Assembly (NCBI RefSeq): GCF_029457495.1
Contig: NZ_CP120361.1
Coordinates: 1,178,001 to 1,242,000, forward strand
Origin: Chelativorans sp. AA-79
GTDB lineage: Bacteria > Pseudomonadota > Alphaproteobacteria > Rhizobiales > Rhizobiaceae
Reading direction: 5' to 3'
DNA length: 64,000 nucleotides
Made by a program: the position numbers and the translations under genes. Under the pieces are notes generated by a model. It saw only the letters and a list, made by a program, of their open reading frames with translations, did not search any database and was not told the DNA's origin. Each line of letters opens with the position of its first letter. The first letter of the stretch is position 1. Below, piece after piece: positions 1 to 10,762 of this stretch.

Positions 1-269
1 TCTGCGCAGCGCAACCGGGCAGTATCTCCCTGGCAGGGCAAGAATATAAGAACACAACAAAACATTAATTGTGGAGAATTCGCCTGCATTTCTGCGGGCC
101 GCATCTTCTTCACGAACTCGTGATTGAGGGAAACCGCCCATTATCTCATTTCGTTAATATTCACTACCACATTAGTATAAAATTGGCACAAATATCGAAC
201 GGATTTGGTATTTAGGGTTTTATTAGGACAGGCATATGCTTCCCTGCGGATGAGAGGTATACTTGTTCT

Positions 270-989
270 ATGGCGGGAGATTTCGGGGATTTTTTGAAGG
301 CTCTCGAAGCGGACATGGCAGCGTCCGCGGGCAATCGCCGGACAGGGGGGAAGGGCCCCGATGTTTGGCGGCGCGTCTACGAGGCCGGGGACACGATTTC
401 CAATGGCGACGGGAACAAGGAGGCCTTCTTTCTTGTCTCCTCGGGGTGGGTCGCTTCGGGAAAGATGTTGACCAGCGGCGCCCGCATCGTGCTGGATTTC
501 CTCCTTCCGGGCGACGTGGTGGGAATCGGCACAACCGAATGGGCGCGCGAGGTTGTAACAGCGCTTTCTCCCGCTACGGTTTTCGAATTTCCCGGTGCTC
601 CGCTGGAGCGTCTGCTGACTGCGCCAAGGGAGCTGTCGGCCCCGATTTTGAAGGGCATAGCGCGGCGCAACGCCCGGATCGCCGAGCATATGGCCAGCAT
701 CGGCCGGCGGGGTGCGGTCGAGCGCACCGCGCATCTCCTCCTGGAACTTGCCCATCGCCTCGGTGCGAAGCCCGACCGGGGAAGGGTACGCTTCTCCTGC
801 CCTCTGACGCAGTCCGATCTGGCGGATGCCCTGGGTCTTACGGCCGTTCACGTGAATCGTGTGTTGAAAGATCTACGGGAGAGTGGCTTCGTCTCATTCC
901 GTAATGGTACAGTGGAGATCCACAATATCGGCCGTTTGGCAGATTTCGTGGGTTTCGACACGTCCTATTTGACGCTGCGCGGCGAGTAA
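270..989 (+). CDS. Crp/Fnr-family transcriptional regulator
   Basis: A 239-residue cytosolic DNA-binding regulator. The N-terminal half (about residues 35-120) is a cyclic-nucleotide-binding-like beta roll, a dimerisation helix follows, and the C-terminal winged helix-turn-helix lies at about 180-207 with the typical stretch SDLADALGLTAVHVNRVL. There is one cysteine (C177) and no N-terminal cysteine cluster, so it is not an oxygen-sensing Fnr; the effector is unknown. It stands alone, with about 270 bases of open sequence upstream and 257 downstream. Target genes cannot be read from the sequence. Confidence 0.9.
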   Translation: MAGDFGDFLKALEADMAASAGNRRTGGKGPDVWRRVYEAGDTISNGDGNKEAFFLVSSGWVASGKMLTSGARIVLDFLLPGDVVGIGTTEWAREVVTALSPATVFEFPGAPLERLLTAPRELSAPILKGIARRNARIAEHMASIGRRGAVERTAHLLLELAHRLGAKPDRGRVRFSCPLTQSDLADALGLTAVHVNRVLKDLRESGFVSFRNGTVEIHNIGRLADFVGFDTSYLTLRGE

Positions 990-1246
990 CGGTTCCTGAT
1001 TCGTCTATCAACTACAAGTTGTATTAAATTTATTATCAAATGGTGAATATTCTTACAAGGGCTTAATCTAGGTTAGTGCATGTTATCCCCAATTATGCAG
1101 ATACTTTCCCTCGGATGATCAGCGCGGGGGTGCCTGTTGCTCGATCACCGTGAACCGTCAGGGGGATGGCAGCTGGGGACGGGAAAAGGCTGACCACGAT
1201 CTTCTGCCGGCGGTATCTTGTACAACGTCAACAGGGGAGTTGTGTC

Positions 1247-2002
1247 GTGGAATTCGAAAATGGATTTTCACCAGGGCCGGTCGGAAAACCGACACCGGCA
1301 TTGCCGCTCGATCTACAGACGAGCAGCGATTTCAATGCAGATATGGATATCGGAAGGGAGCCGAAGGAGAACCTTGTCCTCCTGATCGATCCGCGGGCGC
1401 TGGGGAGGGAATGCCTTGCGCAGAGCTTGCGCGGTCCCGACACGGATATCGTCGCGGTCGGTTCCGCCGACGAATGGCGCAAGTCCGGTAACCCGAGAGA
1501 GCCGTCCGCCGTTCTGTTCATCGTGGGAAGCAGGAAAATTGCCGATGCTGCGGTGCGGGCGGAGATTCAGAGCCTCGCCGAGGAGTTCGACGACAGCCCT
1601 GTCATCGTGGTCGCAGATTCCGATGACCTCGGACAGATTCTGACGGCGCTCGATTCCGGGGCGCGCGGCTACATTCCCAGCAATGTGGGCGTAAGCGTCG
1701 CGGCGGAGGCGATCCACCTCGCACAGGTGGGCGGTGTCTTCGTGCCGGCAAGCGGCGTGCTGGCCATGCGGGACGTGATCAATTCCACCACCAACCGAGC
1801 CGCCGGCCTGGGCAGCCTTTTCACCTCGCGCGAGGCGGAAGTGGCCGAGGCGCTGCGGCGGGGAAAAGCCAACAAGATCATCGCTTACGAGCTGCAGTTG
1901 TGCGAGAGCACGGTCAAGGTGCACATCCGCAACATCATGAAGAAGCTCAACGCGACCAACCGCACGGAGGTGGCCTACAAGATCAGGGAAATGATGTCCT
2001 GA
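1247..2002 (+). CDS. LuxR/NarL-type regulator with degenerate receiver domain
   Basis: A 251-residue protein with a receiver-like N-terminal domain and a LuxR-type helix-turn-helix at the C-terminus (SREAEVAEALRRGKANKIIA, then ESTVKVHIRNIMKKL). I chose the GTG at 1247 because AGGGGAG lies 8 bases upstream; an ATG at 1166 has no such site. The receiver is atypical: where the phospho-accepting aspartate should end strand 3 the sequence reads AVLFIVGSRK, without an aspartate, and the usual strand-5 lysine is replaced in GYIPSN. It therefore probably does not work by standard phosphorelay. No histidine kinase is nearby. A strong terminator lies downstream. Confidence 0.85.
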   Translation: MEFENGFSPGPVGKPTPALPLDLQTSSDFNADMDIGREPKENLVLLIDPRALGRECLAQSLRGPDTDIVAVGSADEWRKSGNPREPSAVLFIVGSRKIADAAVRAEIQSLAEEFDDSPVIVVADSDDLGQILTALDSGARGYIPSNVGVSVAAEAIHLAQVGGVFVPASGVLAMRDVINSTTNRAAGLGSLFTSREAEVAEALRRGKANKIIAYELQLCESTVKVHIRNIMKKLNATNRTEVAYKIREMMS

Positions 2003-2160
2003 TCGCTCGCGCGGCGGAGAGCCCAAAAGCCTGACCAGGACCAGAAGATCTCGCGGGACGAACCTCATCCCTGTCATTCGTATGGGGTCGGCCTGTTCCC
2101 AAACACTGGTTCCTGATGGCCGCTATATATATCTGCCGTCGCGCGCGGCAGACCGTCTTC

Positions 2161-2195
2161 GGGCTCCGGGGCCGACAGACCGCGGAGCCCTTTTT
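2161..2195 (+). terminator. Rho-independent terminator after the LuxR-type gene
   Basis: A perfect 8-bp stem (GGGCTCCG at 2161-2168 with CGGAGCCC at 2183-2190), a 14-base loop and five T residues at 2191-2195. It ends plus-strand transcription before the convergent pobA. A second, weaker stem (CTGCCG/CGGCAG, 2133-2151) precedes it in the 211-base spacer. Confidence 0.8.
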
Positions 2196-2213
2196 GCTGT
2201 GGGCCCGTGCAAT

Positions 2214-4351
<2,138 letters not shown>

Positions 4352-4352
4352 C

Positions 4353-4370
4353 CGGTGCCGGTCGGCACCG
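4353..4370 (+). other. Stem-loop directly after pobR
   Basis: CGGTGCCG and CGGCACCG form a perfect inverted repeat two bases after the pobR stop codon; a seven-pair stem with a four-base loop is realistic. No T tract follows, so it is at best a weak or Rho-assisted terminator or a 3' stabiliser. Confidence 0.35.
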
Positions 4371-4450
4371 CCGCGAGGCCGATGCGTCTGCCTCTGCCGA
4401 AGCGGCTGATGACATCCGCCGCTGACGGGCATCGCCTTTCAAGACATGGG

Positions 4451-4640
4451 AGAATCTTCGGAGTTGAGTTTATCGGTGACGACGAGGACGGCTCCGGCGG
4501 TGATCTTGCTTGCATACGGCACGCGCGCGAATGTAGTACGGCTCTTGCCACCGCTCACCATCGAAGAGGAGAGGTTGAGGGAGGCGCTCGATATGCTGGA
4601 GGCCTCGATGGAGGCTGCGTTTTCCGCCGTGGAGGTCTGA
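4451..4640 (+). pseudogene. 3' remnant of a class III (gabT-like) aminotransferase
   Basis: The end of this spacer encodes what looks like the C-terminus of a 4-aminobutyrate-type aminotransferase: [18 protein letters not shown], then [19 protein letters not shown], ending at the TGA at 4638-4640. The segment just upstream, [12 protein letters not shown] (from about 4457), reads in a different frame, so a frameshift or small deletion separates the two pieces. Nothing upstream encodes the body or the PLP lysine. It abuts gcdH and a semialdehyde dehydrogenase, a context in which an intact aminotransferase would make sense. I see decay in the sequence; the family assignment rests on motif recognition. 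Confidence 0.65.
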
Positions 4641-4642
4641 CA

Positions 4643-5839
4643 ATGGCAGATGTGAACCGCCGCAGCGCGTTCGTCTGGGACGATCCCTTCCTGCTGGAGG
4701 ATCAACTCTCCGAAGAGGAACGCATGATCCGCGATGCGGCTGCGAGCTTTGCCGCCGACAAGCTCGGCCCACGCATCGAGCACGCCTATATGAATGAGGA
4801 GACGGACCCCGCCATCTTCCGCGAGATGGGCGAGGCGGGGCTTCTCGGCGTCACAATCCCGGAGGAATATGGGGGTGTGGGCGCCAATTATGTGTCCTAC
4901 GGCCTCGTCGCCCGCGAGGTGGAGCGTATCGATTCCGGGTACCGCTCGATGATGAGCGTGCAGTCCTCGCTGGTGATGTATCCGATCCACGCCTATGGCT
5001 CGGAGGAGCAGCGGAAGAAATACCTGCCGAAGCTCGCCTCCGGCGAGTTCATCGGCTGTTTCGGGCTCACCGAGCCGGACGCCGGCTCCGATCCCGGCGG
5101 CATGAAGACGAGGGCCGAGAAGACCGGCGGCGGTTACCGGCTCAGCGGCTCCAAGATGTGGATCTCCAACGCGCCGATCGCGGACGTTTTCGTCGTCTGG
5201 GCGAAATCGTCCGCGCATGACAATCAGATCCGTGGCTTCGTCCTCGACAAAGGCATGAAGGGTCTTTCGGCGCCGAAGATCGGCGGCAAGCTCAGCTTGC
5301 GCGCCTCGATCACCGGCGAGATCGTCATGGACGGGGTGGAGGTCGGCGAGGAGGCGCTGCTGCCCAATGTTTCGGGCCTCAAGGGGCCGTTCGGCTGCCT
5401 GAACCGCGCCCGCTACGGCATTTCCTGGGGCGCCATGGGGGCTGCGGAGGATTGCTGGCACCGAGCGCGGCAGTACGGGCTGGAGCGCCAGCAGTTCGGC
5501 CGGCCGCTCGCGGCCACCCAGCTCTTCCAGAAGAAGCTCGCCGACATGCAGACGGAGATCGCGCTGGGGCTGCAGGCGAGTCTGCGCGTCGGCCGGCTCA
5601 TGGATGAAGGCCGGTTCGCGCCGGAGATGATCTCGCTCGTCAAGCGCAACAATTGCGGCAAGGCACTGGACATCGCGCGGGTTGCACGCGATATGCATGG
5701 CGGCAACGGCATCCAGATCGAGTACCACGTCATGCGCCACGCCCAGAACCTCGAGACCGTCAACACCTATGAGGGCACGCATGACGTGCACGCCCTCATC
5801 CTCGGCCGCGCACAGACGGGCCTGCAGGCATTTTTCTGA
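4643..5839 (+). CDS. gcdH: Glutaryl-CoA dehydrogenase
   Basis: A 398-residue acyl-CoA dehydrogenase that oxidatively decarboxylates glutaryl-CoA to crotonyl-CoA with FAD, in lysine/tryptophan and aromatic breakdown. The family pattern is close: the N-terminal [68 protein letters not shown], and the C-terminal [20 protein letters not shown] with the likely catalytic glutamate at about residue 377. The start at 4643 gives the usual length; the open frame continues upstream only through the aminotransferase remnant. The dehydrogenase gene 41 bases downstream probably shares the transcript. Confidence 0.92.
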   Translation: MADVNRRSAFVWDDPFLLEDQLSEEERMIRDAAASFAADKLGPRIEHAYMNEETDPAIFREMGEAGLLGVTIPEEYGGVGANYVSYGLVAREVERIDSGYRSMMSVQSSLVMYPIHAYGSEEQRKKYLPKLASGEFIGCFGLTEPDAGSDPGGMKTRAEKTGGGYRLSGSKMWISNAPIADVFVVWAKSSAHDNQIRGFVLDKGMKGLSAPKIGGKLSLRASITGEIVMDGVEVGEEALLPNVSGLKGPFGCLNRARYGISWGAMGAAEDCWHRARQYGLERQQFGRPLAATQLFQKKLADMQTEIALGLQASLRVGRLMDEGRFAPEMISLVKRNNCGKALDIARVARDMHGGNGIQIEYHVMRHAQNLETVNTYEGTHDVHALILGRAQTGLQAFF

Positions 5840-5880
5840 ACGCCTCTGCCTGCGGCATCCGCACAACAAGAAGGACCATC

Positions 5881-7326
5881 ATGGTACAGAACAGCTATCC
5901 CGACACGCAGCTTTTCATCGACGGCGAATGGCGCAGCGGCGCGGAAGGGAAGGCCATTCCGGTGTCCGATCCGGCCACGGGCGAGGTCATCGGGCAGGTG
6001 GCGCATGCCACGAATCCGGACCTCGACGCCGCGCTTGCCGCCGTAGACCGTGGCTTCAAGGCCTGGAACGAGATCTCGGCCTTCGAACGCGGTAAGCTGA
6101 TGCGGAAGGCGGCGCAGCTCCTGCGCGAGCGCGCCGACGGGATTGCCGGGATCATGACGCGCGAGCAGGGAAAGCCGCTCGCCGAATCCAAGGGCGAGGT
6201 GATGGCCGCCGCCGACGTGATCGACTGGTTCGCGGAGGAGGCCCGCCGCACCTATGGCCAGATCATTCCGGGCCGCGTGCCCGGCGTCATGCAGATGACG
6301 GTGAAGCTGCCGGTCGGCCCCGTCGCGGCTTTCACGCCCTGGAATTTCCCGATCAACCAGATCGTGCGCAAACTCTCTGCCGCGCTCGCCGCCGGCTGCT
6401 CCATCATCGTAAAGGCGCCCGAGGAGACGCCAGCCTCGCCGGCTGAACTCATCCGCGCCTTTGCCGATGCCGGCGTGCCGGCCGGTGTCGTCAACCTCGT
6501 CTATGGCGTTCCGGCCGAAATCTCGGAATACCTCATTCCGCATCCGGTGATCCGCAAGATCTCCTTCACCGGCTCCACGCCGGTCGGCAAGCATCTGGCG
6601 GCCCTCGCGGGCGCGCATATGAAGCGGGCGACGATGGAGCTTGGTGGCCATGCGCCGGCGATCATCTTCGAGGACGCCAATCTCGAGAAAGCCGTGAAGG
6701 TGCTCGCCGGGTCCAAGTTCCGCAATGCGGGCCAGGTCTGCGTCTCGCCCACGCGCTTCCTCGTGCAGGAGCGCGTCTATGGTGACGTGCTCGACGCCTT
6801 CACCGCCGCCGCCAAAGCGATCAAGGTTGGAAACGGAGTTGAAGAAGGCACGCAGATGGGGCCGCTCGCCAATGAGCGGCGCATCCCGGCGCTGGAATCG
6901 TTGATCCAGGATGCGCTCGATCACGGCGCGGAGCTCAAGACCGGCGGCCGCCGCATCGGCAACAAGGGCAATTTCTTCGAGCCCACGGTGCTTTCCAACG
7001 TGCCCAGGGAAGCGCGCATCATGAATGAGGAACCGTTCGGCCCGGTGGCGGTCTTCAATCCCTTTTCGACGCTCGACGAGGTGGTGGAGGAAGCGAACCG
7101 GCTTCCCTTCGGCCTCGCATCCTACGCTTTCACCGGCTCGGCGGAGACGGCCCAGGCCCTCGGCCTCAGGATTGAAGCGGGCATGACGACGATCAACCAC
7201 AACGGCCTTGCCCTTCCGGAAGTGCCTTTCGGCGGGATCAAGGATTCGGGCTACGGTACGGAAGGCGGGTCGGAGGCGATCGAGGCCTATCTGGTCACCA
7301 AGTTCGTCTCCCAGGCGGGCGCGTGA
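5881..7326 (+). CDS. gabD: NAD(P)-dependent succinate/glutarate-semialdehyde dehydrogenase
   Basis: A 481-residue aldehyde dehydrogenase of the GabD type, which oxidises succinate or glutarate semialdehyde to the acid. Visible features are the cofactor segment [10 protein letters not shown] (151-160), the glycine motif [10 protein letters not shown], the general base E253 in ELGGHAPA and the catalytic C287 in NAGQVCVSP. It follows gcdH by 41 bases. With the decayed aminotransferase in front, the set looks like a former aminovalerate-to-glutarate or GABA route, so glutarate semialdehyde may be the real substrate; this is inference. A second member of the family lies at 16739-18223. Confidence 0.85.
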   Translation: MVQNSYPDTQLFIDGEWRSGAEGKAIPVSDPATGEVIGQVAHATNPDLDAALAAVDRGFKAWNEISAFERGKLMRKAAQLLRERADGIAGIMTREQGKPLAESKGEVMAAADVIDWFAEEARRTYGQIIPGRVPGVMQMTVKLPVGPVAAFTPWNFPINQIVRKLSAALAAGCSIIVKAPEETPASPAELIRAFADAGVPAGVVNLVYGVPAEISEYLIPHPVIRKISFTGSTPVGKHLAALAGAHMKRATMELGGHAPAIIFEDANLEKAVKVLAGSKFRNAGQVCVSPTRFLVQERVYGDVLDAFTAAAKAIKVGNGVEEGTQMGPLANERRIPALESLIQDALDHGAELKTGGRRIGNKGNFFEPTVLSNVPREARIMNEEPFGPVAVFNPFSTLDEVVEEANRLPFGLASYAFTGSAETAQALGLRIEAGMTTINHNGLALPEVPFGGIKDSGYGTEGGSEAIEAYLVTKFVSQAGA

Positions 7327-7444
7327 GCTGAGGCGGGAACCGTCAAGCGAGGGGCAGATTCAGCGGACCGCCTGTGCGACGTGCTGCTCCGCAGTGGACG
7401 GCACGACGCTCTGTGCGTGGATTTCAATCTGATTGAGGTATAGG

Positions 7445-7456
7445 ACACGGTCGTGT
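7445..7456. promoter_or_regulatory. Small inverted repeat upstream of the aminotransferase
   Basis: ACACG-GT-CGTGT lies 54 bases before the ATG at 7510, inside a 183-base spacer, and the symmetry extends outward with one mismatch (GGACACG/CGTGTTC). The position suits an operator for the aminotransferase-cupin pair. No regulator gene is adjacent. Confidence 0.35.
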
Positions 7457-7509
7457 TCTAGATATCCGGTGTTGATGCCGCGCCCGAGCTGGCGAGAGGA
7501 AACCGCCTC

Positions 7510-8712
7510 ATGAGTCTTGCCAATGGCCGCCCTTATCTCGCCATTCCCGGTCCGTCGGTTGTTCCCGACCGGGTGCTTGCGGCGATGCATCGTCCGTCGC
7601 CCAACATCTATGGCGACGATATCCACGATATGGCGCGGTCGATCTTCAAGGACCTGCTGCGGATTGCCGGGTCCACGGCCCATGTCGCCATCTACGTCAC
7701 CAACGGGCACGGAACCTGGGAGGCGGCGATCGCGAATCTGTTCTCGCGCGGCGACAAGGCCCTGCTTGCGGTCACCGGCCATTTCGGCCGCGGCTGGGCG
7801 GAATGGGCGCGCCGGATGGGCGTGGATGTCGAGACGGTCGAGTTCGGCGGCGGCGCGGCCATCGATGCGACCCGCATCGAAGAGGTTCTGGCCGCCGACC
7901 GCTCCCATCGGATCCGTGCTGTCATGATGACGCATGTGGATACCGCTTCAACCGTCCGCAACGACATCAAGGCCGTGCGCGCGGCGATCGATGCGGCGCG
8001 CCATCCCGCGCTCCTTGCTGTGGACGCCATCGCCTCGCTCGGCTGCGAGGAGATCCTGTTCGACGAGTGGGGCATCGATGTCCTGATCGCGGCCAGCCAG
8101 AAAGGGCTCATGTTGCCGCCGGGCCTCGGATTCGTCTGGGTTTCCGACAAGGCGCTGGAAACCTCGCGCAATGCGGGGCTCTGCACGCCCTATTGGGACT
8201 GGAAGCCGCGTGTCCTGGACGATCAGTTCTACCGCTATTTCGCAGGCACGGCGCCGACGCATCATCTCTTCGGCCTCAGGGAGGCCCTGACCATGATCCT
8301 CGACGAGGAGGGGCTCGCAAGTGTCTGGCGGCGGCACCGGGTGCTCGCCGGTGCCATCTGGGCTGCATTCGAGACATGGGGAAGGGGCGGCGATATCGCC
8401 CTGAGCGTCGCCGACCGGGCCTCGCGCGCGCATTCGGTCACGGGTGCGCGGATCGGCGCTGGCGGGGCCGCGCGGCTGCGGCAGTGGCTGGAGTCCACGG
8501 CCGGCGTGACGCTGGGGATCGGCCTCGGGATGGCGCAGCCCGGCGAACCCACCTATGACGATTTCCTGCGTGTCGCCCATATGGGGCATGTGAACGCTCA
8601 TATGACGCTCGGCGCGCTCGCCGCGATGGAAGCCGGGATGCGGGCGCTGGCCATCCCGCATGGATCGGGCGCTCTCGATGCTGCCGCCGCGGCGCTGGTT
8701 GCGGAGGCCTGA
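7510..8712 (+). CDS. Class V PLP aminotransferase (alanine/serine-glyoxylate type)
   Basis: A 400-residue fold-type-I PLP enzyme resembling serine-glyoxylate and alanine-glyoxylate aminotransferases. It begins with the family-like PYLAIPGPSVVPDRVL, carries VTNGHGTWEAAIANL in the cofactor-binding region, and VDAIASLG before ASQKGLMLPPGLGF, whose lysine should form the Schiff base. The amino donor cannot be fixed from the sequence. GAGAGGAAA provides a plausible ribosome-binding site. A cupin gene starts 48 bases downstream and is probably co-transcribed. Confidence 0.8.
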   Translation: MSLANGRPYLAIPGPSVVPDRVLAAMHRPSPNIYGDDIHDMARSIFKDLLRIAGSTAHVAIYVTNGHGTWEAAIANLFSRGDKALLAVTGHFGRGWAEWARRMGVDVETVEFGGGAAIDATRIEEVLAADRSHRIRAVMMTHVDTASTVRNDIKAVRAAIDAARHPALLAVDAIASLGCEEILFDEWGIDVLIAASQKGLMLPPGLGFVWVSDKALETSRNAGLCTPYWDWKPRVLDDQFYRYFAGTAPTHHLFGLREALTMILDEEGLASVWRRHRVLAGAIWAAFETWGRGGDIALSVADRASRAHSVTGARIGAGGAARLRQWLESTAGVTLGIGLGMAQPGEPTYDDFLRVAHMGHVNAHMTLGALAAMEAGMRALAIPHGSGALDAAAAALVAEA

Positions 8713-8760
8713 ATTGCCGGCGAGCGAGAACTTTTTGCGCCGGTGCTGGTTCGGGTGGGC

Positions 8761-9261
8761 ATGAAAGCAGTCGTCGATCCACAGAGCTTCCTTCTCGAAG
8801 AAGGGCCGGACATGCCCAACAATCCCGGCCTGCCGGTCCTCCTCTATCCGCAGGCTCTGGGAGACGAGGTGACTGACAAGGCCGGCGCCTTCGAGCAGAG
8901 GTTCCGCGAGAATGGCTGGGGCGGCACCTGGCGCAACGGCATCATGGGCCATCACCACTTCCATCCGGACGCCCACGAGGCGCTGGGCATCGCGCGCGGC
9001 TTCGTGGAGGTGCAACTGGGCGGGGAGGCCGGCAAGCGCTTCAGGCTGCAAGCCGGCGATCTCGTCGTCCTGCCGGCCGGCATCGGCCACAAAAACCTTT
9101 CGGCCAGCGACGACCTCCTCGTGGTCGGCGCCTATCCGCGCGGCCAGGAGGACTACACGATCTGCCGCAGCAAGGCGGAGGTGACGTCCATGCCGGACGT
9201 CCCGCTCCCCGAGAGCGATCCCTTCTATGGCAAGGAAGGTCCGCTCACGCGCATCTGGTGA
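8761..9261 (+). CDS. Cupin-domain protein
   Basis: A 166-residue single-domain cupin. The metal-site motif GHHHFHPDAHEALGIARG is followed by the second cupin motif LQAGDLVVLPAGIGHKNL, so the histidines and glutamate that normally hold a divalent metal are present. I start it at the ATG at 8761; an upstream in-frame GTG-region start is less typical. It follows the class V aminotransferase and is probably its partner, for example as a small dioxygenase, isomerase or sensor. The substrate is unknown. It converges on the hydrolase at 9289. Confidence 0.8.
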   Translation: MKAVVDPQSFLLEEGPDMPNNPGLPVLLYPQALGDEVTDKAGAFEQRFRENGWGGTWRNGIMGHHHFHPDAHEALGIARGFVEVQLGGEAGKRFRLQAGDLVVLPAGIGHKNLSASDDLLVVGAYPRGQEDYTICRSKAEVTSMPDVPLPESDPFYGKEGPLTRIW

Positions 9262-9288
9262 CTGCTGCGGGCGCTTCTTCCCGCGGCC

Positions 9289-10065
9289 TCAGCCGTACCA
9301 GGGCCCCTGGACGACCTCGATATCTTCTTCCGCCTCCGCCACCTTCTGCGCGAAAGCCTGAATGTCGCTGCCCTGGTAGTGATAGGGATAGACATATTGC
9401 GGCGCGAACTCGACCACCGCCGAAGCGGCCTGGTCGACGCTCATCGTATAGGGCAGGTTCATGGGCACGAAGGCAATGTAGATGTCGCTGAGCGCGCGCA
9501 TTTCCGGCGTGTCCTCCGTATCGCCGGCGATATAGACCCGGCGGCCGTCTACGGTGAGGATATAGCCATTGTCGCGGCCCTCGGGGTGGTACTGCTGGCG
9601 TTCCGGCGTGGTGTTGTAGGCCGGGATCGCCTCGATGCCGAGATCGCCCACCGTCGTCTCCTCGCCGTTGGCGAGCGCGGCGGCCTTCGCCTTCAGGTCG
9701 TCGGGCAGCTTCTCGAACACGGAAGGATTGGTGAGGAGCCGGGTCTGGTCTCCCGCCAGTGCGCTCAGCGTCTCCGCGTCGAAGTGGTCGCCGTGCTCGT
9801 GCGTGACCAGGATCAGGTCGGCCGGCGGATGGCCCTCATAGGCGCCGGCCCCGCCCACGGGATCGACATAGATCACGATGTCCGGCACGGTCATCACGAA
9901 GGATGCATGCTCGATCGGAAATATGGTGATCTCGCCATTCTCGGTTTCGTAGCTGTCGCCGGCGGCGTCCTGGGCGCGGGCGGAGAAGGGCATGATGGTT
10001 GTCACTCCAAATGCGGCCAAACCGGTGAGGCCGAGCTGCAAGGTCTGCCGTCGCGTAAAGATCAT
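9289..10065 (-). CDS. Exported metallo-beta-lactamase-fold hydrolase
   Basis: A 258-residue UlaG-like metallo-beta-lactamase-fold protein. The N-terminus has a twin-arginine signal (TRRQTLQLGLTG, ending near SARAQ), so it should act in the periplasm. The metal motif HxHxDH is H89-E-H91-G-D93-H94 in LILVTHEHGDHFD, and a later aspartate ligand is in IAGDTED. GGAGGAGACC directly upstream supports the ATG at 10065. The substrate is unknown. It sits between the cupin gene and the homogentisate regulator without an obvious functional tie. Confidence 0.82.
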   Translation of the reverse strand: MIFTRRQTLQLGLTGLAAFGVTTIMPFSARAQDAAGDSYETENGEITIFPIEHASFVMTVPDIVIYVDPVGGAGAYEGHPPADLILVTHEHGDHFDAETLSALAGDQTRLLTNPSVFEKLPDDLKAKAAALANGEETTVGDLGIEAIPAYNTTPERQQYHPEGRDNGYILTVDGRRVYIAGDTEDTPEMRALSDIYIAFVPMNLPYTMSVDQAASAVVEFAPQYVYPYHYQGSDIQAFAQKVAEAEEDIEVVQGPWYG

Positions 10066-10194
10066 GGTCTCCTCCATTTGCGGATTCATTGCCCGGCACT
10101 GGCCACGCCGGTGCGCACAATGCGAAGTTAGGTCAGTACACCGCGGGATCAAAGTAAAGGATGAGTGAACGGGCCGGTTTCCCGCCCGCCGGCA

Positions 10195-10680
10195 TCAGGC
10201 TTGCCGTCGATGGTCATCTCGTGCTCCACCGGGCTTGATCATCGCCTTCTCGACGGCGCCGAGGCCGAGATGGAGATGCCGAACAGCCTTTTCCCCTAGA
10301 AGAGCTGCCAGTTCCTGCGCGTAGGCTTTGGCCAGCCGGGCCATCTCCCGGTACTTCCGCAGCCCGAGCGCCGTCAGTTCCAGATGCTCGGTGCGGCGGT
10401 CGTTTGCATCCTCCGTCCGCTTCAGCCAGCGCCGTTCTTCCAGCGCCCGGACGGCCCGGCTGACCTTGGTCTTGTGCATGGAGGAATGCGCGGCGATCTC
10501 CGTCGCCGTCATGCGCCCGCATGCCCCGAGGGCTGCGAGCGTTCGCCACTCCGGCCGCGTCATCTGATAGCGCGCCTTGTACTGCGCCGCAAACCGGCGG
10601 CTCACCAGCTCCGCCGCGCGGTTGAGCCGGTAGGGAAGAAAGGCCCCGAGATCGAAATCCAAGTCCGCAGCCTGGTCCAT
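10195..10680 (-). CDS. MarR-family regulator of the homogentisate operon
   Basis: A 161-residue MarR-type winged-helix protein (MTATEIAAHSSMHKTKVSRA, then the wing near RTEDANDRRTEHLELT). It is divergent from hmgA and separated from it by a palindromic site, so it most probably represses hmgA-fahA-maiA and is released by homogentisate or a pathway intermediate. That role is inferred from position; MarR- and IclR-type repressors are both known next to hmg genes. Confidence 0.85.
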   Translation of the reverse strand: MDQAADLDFDLGAFLPYRLNRAAELVSRRFAAQYKARYQMTRPEWRTLAALGACGRMTATEIAAHSSMHKTKVSRAVRALEERRWLKRTEDANDRRTEHLELTALGLRKYREMARLAKAYAQELAALLGEKAVRHLHLGLGAVEKAMIKPGGARDDHRRQA

Positions 10681-10691
10681 CGCCTTGCCTT

Positions 10692-10728
10692 GATAGTTAC
10701 AAAACGGATCGTTACGAATGCAACTATC
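10692..10728. promoter_or_regulatory. Palindromic operator between the MarR gene and hmgA
   Basis: The divergent spacer holds a 37-base symmetric element: GATAGTT (10692-10698) and AACTATC (10722-10728) are exact inverted copies, with an inner inverted repeat AACG-GAT-CGTT (10703-10713) and direct GTTAC copies at 10696 and 10711. The spacing suggests two MarR dimers controlling both promoters. Confidence 0.7.
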
Positions 10729-10762
10729 GTGAACTTACATGGTTTCAGAAGAGGAGCAAGCC

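Noticed and set aside
141..851. 236-codon minus-strand frame over the first gene
   Set aside because: Antisense to the Crp/Fnr-type gene, with no recognisable domain.
1085..1093. TTATCCCCA, resembling a DnaA box
   Set aside because: Single imperfect match (7 of 9) without clustering, AT-rich unwinding region or replication genes; not an origin.
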